DNA from: a bacterium
GTDB lineage: Bacteria; Vulcanimicrobiota; Xenobia; Xenobiales; Xenobiaceae
Length of the DNA stretch: 8,682 nucleotides
Direction of reading: 5' to 3'
Assembly (NCBI GenBank): GCA_017444045.1
Contig: JAFSXO010000234.1
Coordinates: 1 to 8,682, forward strand
Shown here: piece after piece, positions 6,034 through 8,682 of the stretch
Numbering within the stretch: the first letter of the stretch is position 1
Layout: each line of letters begins with the position of its first letter
Made by a program: the position numbers and the translations under genes
Notes under the pieces: model-generated
The model's input: the letters and a program-made list of their open reading frames with translations, nothing else
Database searches by the model: none
What the model was told of the DNA's origin: nothing

Positions 6034-7251
6034 ATGGCTGGTGTTCGCTTAGTAAACGTTAATAAGATTTATCCAGGCAGGAAAATATCTCGTCCCTGGT
6101 ACGAATTCTGGAGACCAAGAGAGCAGGGGCCAGACGTGCATGTGGTCAAAGATGCCAACATTGAGATCGCCGACGGAGAATTTCTGGTGTTGGTTGGCGC
6201 TTCTGGGTGCGGTAAATCTACTACGCTGCGCATGGTAGCCGGTTTGGAGGATATTACCAGCGGCGATATTTTCATTGGCGACCGCCGCGTGAACGATGTC
6301 TCCCCCAAGGATCGCGACATAGCCATGGTCTTTCAGAGCTATGCCCTTTATCCGCATTTTACGGTGTTTGAGAATATGGCGTTTGGTCTGAGGCTGCGCA
6401 AGTTCCCGGAGAAAGAAATTCAGGAACGGGTGCATAACGCCGCTGAACTGCTGGGCATTGAGCAGCTTTTGAAGCGCAAACCCAAGGAGCTGTCGGGAGG
6501 CCAGCGTCAGCGTGTGGCCATGGGGCGTGCTATTGTGCGCAAGCCCAAGGTCTTCCTGATGGACGAGCCGCTTTCCAACTTAGACGCCAAGCTGCGCGTG
6601 CAAATGCGCGCCGAGCTGCAGAAGCTGCACCGTCAGCTGGGTGTCACAACTATTTACGTTACGCACGATCAGACCGAGGCGATGACTTTGGGCGACCGCA
6701 TAGTGCTTATGCAGGGCGGCTATATTCAGCAGCATGCAGCTCCGCTGGAAATGTATGACCGTCCTGTCAACAAGTATGTGGCCGGTTTCGTGGGAAGCCC
6801 TTCCATGAATTTCCTAAAGTGCAATTTTGTAGCAGCCGATGGTCAGCCGAAGGTTGTAGGCAGCGGCTTTGAGGTGGCTCTGCAGAACGAGCGTTTTGCG
6901 GTTCTGAAGAACAAAGCTGCCGGTCTGAATGGTCAGCCCGTTTGGTTCGGTATCCGCCCCGAAGATATTTACGATGCCAAGATGGCCCATCCTCAGGGCA
7001 GCTGTGTGCCTCTTAAGGCTACCGTAGAAGTCTTTGAGCCTATGGGCTCTGAGGTCTACCTGCATGTCAATATCGGAGGCAGCATGGTGGTCGCCCGCAT
7101 TGACGCGCGCACGTCCCTGCGCGTGGGCGATGACGCAGATCTGAGGCTCGATCTGAGCAAGGCTCACTTGTTCGAAGGCAAATATACGGTAGATGCCGAC
7201 GGAAAAGAGAAGCTGTCAGACGGTGCCGACGAAAAGTCTCTGCTGCTGTAG
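6034..7251 (+). CDS. ABC transporter ATP-binding protein, MalK/UgpC/MsmX family
   Basis: This cytoplasmic ATPase (405 residues) powers an ABC importer for sugars or glycerol-3-phosphate-like solutes. All nucleotide-binding motifs are intact: Walker A GASGCGKST (55-63), Q-loop Q101, signature LSGGQ (153-157), Walker B VFLMDE (173-178), D-loop SNLD, and H-loop H211 in THDQTEAMTLGDR. The C-terminal regulatory OB/TOBE region of the CUT1 family follows (about 250-385), with FGIRPEDI and a HLFEG end. The sequence is closest in feel to UgpC/MsmX-type ATPases. Two things are odd. About 18 extra residues, rich in Trp, Arg and Pro (KISRPWYEFWRPREQGPD), separate the A-loop tyrosine region (Y13) from the first core strand. 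No permease or binding-protein gene lies beside it, so it may be a shared ATPase serving several transporters, as MsmX does. The substrate cannot be assigned. Confidence 0.94.
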   Translation: MAGVRLVNVNKIYPGRKISRPWYEFWRPREQGPDVHVVKDANIEIADGEFLVLVGASGCGKSTTLRMVAGLEDITSGDIFIGDRRVNDVSPKDRDIAMVFQSYALYPHFTVFENMAFGLRLRKFPEKEIQERVHNAAELLGIEQLLKRKPKELSGGQRQRVAMGRAIVRKPKVFLMDEPLSNLDAKLRVQMRAELQKLHRQLGVTTIYVTHDQTEAMTLGDRIVLMQGGYIQQHAAPLEMYDRPVNKYVAGFVGSPSMNFLKCNFVAADGQPKVVGSGFEVALQNERFAVLKNKAAGLNGQPVWFGIRPEDIYDAKMAHPQGSCVPLKATVEVFEPMGSEVYLHVNIGGSMVVARIDARTSLRVGDDADLRLDLSKAHLFEGKYTVDADGKEKLSDGADEKSLLL

Positions 7252-7327
7252 CAGCGGTTAGCAAAGCTTTGTTTATTAGAACTTGATTAGCTGAGCTCGC
7301 TATTTTATTGAGTGAGGAATTCAGAAT

Positions 7328-8512
7328 ATGGCAACAATTACGAGGGTCTCGAATAGACGCGCCGCTGAACCTACCGATTATGTCCTCATAGATGATGACA
7401 GTGGGCAGAAGCTGCGCATTTATCAGAGAAAAATGCTGGTAGCGGGACTGCAAGATTATGGTATTAAGGATACGTCGCGCCGGCAGGTGGCTCTGCTGCT
7501 GGGACGCTATTCAAAGGATGGCGGCTGGGTCGATGTGGTTACAGCCGTAAAGGTGCGCGCTCCTGAAGGTCAGTTCGCTGATGAAAACATTTGGCGGGAG
7601 GCTCGCAAACTGGCAGCGAGCCGTGAACCGGGACTGGAAGTCGTAGGCTGGGCTATTACGCATCCTAATATGGGGGCTGAGCTTAAAGCCGATGAGCGGG
7701 AGGTGCATACGCGCTATTTCCCCAGCTCCTACCATGTCGTTTATGTCAGCGATCCAGTATCTGCTGAGCGTCGCTTTTATTACCAGCAATCAGGGCGTCT
7801 AATGCCCGCCGGCGGTTTTAGAGTATATGGCAATCGTGACAATCATGATATCCGTGATAAGGTGGAGGCCGAGAAAATGGAACAGGGTCCTATTAAGCAC
7901 CAAGACGATCGGGTGCGCGAGCGCTTTTTGGAACACGGTCTTGACAAGATAATCAAAAGACTAGACAACCCCATGATACGCAATATTGACTGGGTAATTA
8001 TCGGTTTGTTGGTGTTAGTGCTGGGCATAGTTTTGCTGCGTCCCCAACCTAAGGCAACATTCGACGAGGATATGCAGAAAAAAATTAGCACCATGGCGGT
8101 TGAAGTCAGCGCGCTGAACAATACGCTGACGCGCTTAGAGTCGGAGCTTAAGGCTTCAAAGAATATCGATTCCGAGGTTAAGCTAACCGGAACGGTAACA
8201 GAGGCTGGCATGAAGGAAGCCGCGGCTGCTGCTGGATCTAGCTCGATGGTAACGCCTACACCGGCTGCGTCCACTTCGGCTTCTGCTAAAACCGGCCGCA
8301 AGGTTGGCGGGGCGAGCGTAGGCTCTAAGGTCACCGTTCATACTGTTGCTTCCGGCGATACTCTTTATTCTATCTGTGAGCAGTATTACGGCACTGCTTC
8401 TACCGAAATGGCCGAAGCGCTGGGACGTTACAATAATCTAGAGGCGCCGAATTATGATCTGTATCCCGGCGATCCTCTGAAGGTTCCCGATGAGTCTGTG
8501 CTGAAGCAGTAG
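7328..8512 (+). CDS. Membrane protein with degenerate MPN/JAB-like domain and C-terminal LysM domain
   Basis: This 394-residue protein has no N-terminal signal. Residues about 28-168 read as an MPN/JAB fold. QVALLLGRY (53-61) aligns with the ExxGLLLG strand. EVVGWAITHPNMGAELKADE (104-123) aligns with the JAMM segment GWxHSHPxxxxxLSxxD. YHVVYVSDP (135-143) matches the following VxxVVDP strand. Most catalytic positions are changed: the strand-1 Glu is Arg or Gln, the first His is Ile110, the Ser is Lys120, and the Asp is Glu123 or shifted; only His112 remains. A single membrane helix (about 222-238) follows basic residues, predicting a cytoplasmic N-terminus. Then come a short heptad-like segment (about 246-276), an Ala/Ser/Thr/Pro linker, and a LysM domain (about 335-388) with VHTVASGDTLYSI and LYPGDPLKVPD, which binds peptidoglycan. 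TGAGGA (7313-7318) sits 9 bases before the ATG. LysM is firm; the MPN assignment is by motif alignment. Confidence 0.85.
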   Translation: MATITRVSNRRAAEPTDYVLIDDDSGQKLRIYQRKMLVAGLQDYGIKDTSRRQVALLLGRYSKDGGWVDVVTAVKVRAPEGQFADENIWREARKLAASREPGLEVVGWAITHPNMGAELKADEREVHTRYFPSSYHVVYVSDPVSAERRFYYQQSGRLMPAGGFRVYGNRDNHDIRDKVEAEKMEQGPIKHQDDRVRERFLEHGLDKIIKRLDNPMIRNIDWVIIGLLVLVLGIVLLRPQPKATFDEDMQKKISTMAVEVSALNNTLTRLESELKASKNIDSEVKLTGTVTEAGMKEAAAAAGSSSMVTPTPAASTSASAKTGRKVGGASVGSKVTVHTVASGDTLYSICEQYYGTASTEMAEALGRYNNLEAPNYDLYPGDPLKVPDESVLKQ

Positions 8513-8529
8513 ACTGTTATTCTCTGAAG

Positions 8530-8567
8530 GCGAGGTGTCCGGTGCGGTGCCTCGCTATTTTTTTTTT
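8530..8567 (+). terminator. Rho-independent terminator after the LysM gene
   Basis: GCGAGG (8530-8535) pairs with CCTCGC (8550-8555). The stem continues inward through three G-T wobbles and one C-G pair to a 6-base loop, giving about 10 bp in all. Ten consecutive T (8558-8567) follow almost immediately. It starts 17 bases after the LysM stop codon, which is standard placement for the end of a transcription unit. Confidence 0.9.
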
Positions 8568-8586
8568 AGCAAGAGGCTGTCCCTTT

Positions 8587-8682
8587 ATGCGTAAATGCGG
8601 TGATGGTGCGTTAAGAATAAAGGCTTTGGCTGTGCTTATCCTGCTGTTGGGATGGCCGATATGTTTAATAATGGGGAGCGCT
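8587..8682 (+). CDS. Start of a membrane or exported protein, truncated by the window end
   Basis: An ATG at 8587 opens a frame that stays open for 32 codons to the last base. The N-terminus is basic (MRKCGDGALRIK) and is followed by a hydrophobic stretch (ALAVLILLLGWPICLIMG). This is a signal peptide or a first membrane helix. GAGG about 10 bases upstream (8573-8576) could serve as RBS. The frame starts only 19 bases after the T-run of the preceding terminator. No function can be read from so short a piece, and the gene call depends on what lies beyond the window. Confidence 0.55.
   Translation, partial: MRKCGDGALRIKALAVLILLLGWPICLIMGSA

Noticed and set aside
7262..7275. CAAAGCTTTG palindrome after the ABC ATPase gene, considered as a terminator.
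   Set aside because: The palindrome has no loop and a weak AT-rich stem, and the following sequence is not a proper T-run.
7843..8334. A 163-residue minus-strand open frame opposite the LysM gene.
   Set aside because: The plus-strand frame has clear domains (membrane helix, LysM). The antisense frame has no RBS and no recognisable motif.

Overview
The window appears to come from a diderm (Gram-negative-type) bacterium of moderate GC content. It encodes a type II lipoprotein signal with a Leu-Ser-Gly-Cys lipobox, a LysM peptidoglycan-binding protein with a mid-chain membrane anchor, and AGGAGG-like ribosome binding sites. I cannot name the phylum from sequence alone. The eukaryotic-type UDP-glucose pyrophosphorylase and the UgpC/MsmX-like ATPase would suit several lineages. 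There are no rRNA or tRNA genes, insertion sequences, CRISPR arrays or phage genes that I can see.

Layout, left to right. Positions 1-1152 (+) hold the C-terminal bulk of a UDPGP-family UTP--glucose-1-phosphate uridylyltransferase whose first codons lie outside the window. coaD follows at 1275-1769 (+), encoding the penultimate enzyme of coenzyme A synthesis. It converges on a two-gene minus-strand unit: a HAD-superfamily phosphatase (3389-4015) read first, then a membrane-anchored TolB/WD40-like beta-propeller protein (1920 to 3305 or 3365). The 150-base convergent gap contains two hairpins. A divergent promoter region near 4016-4204 separates the HAD gene from a large plus-strand lipoprotein gene (4205-5935). 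The mature lipoprotein has a long Asp/Ser/Glu-rich tether with four exact DDGSDDTE repeats and a YVTN-like beta-propeller C-terminus. Next come an ABC ATPase of the MalK/UgpC/MsmX family (6034-7251) with no permease alongside, and a 394-residue protein (7328-8512). A strong intrinsic terminator (8530-8567) closes that run, and the first 32 codons of another membrane or exported protein begin at 8587.

Functionally, the genes are housekeeping metabolism (UDP-glucose, CoA, phosphate-ester hydrolysis, sugar import energy) mixed with three poorly characterised envelope proteins. The most notable is the 394-residue protein. Its N-terminal domain reads as an MPN/JAB (JAMM) fold that has lost most of the zinc-metalloprotease residues. 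It is joined through one transmembrane helix and a short coiled coil to a C-terminal LysM domain. The predicted topology puts an apparently inactive MPN-like domain in the cytoplasm and a peptidoglycan-binding module in the periplasm, so one chain would span the inner membrane. This is the best candidate here for something undescribed.
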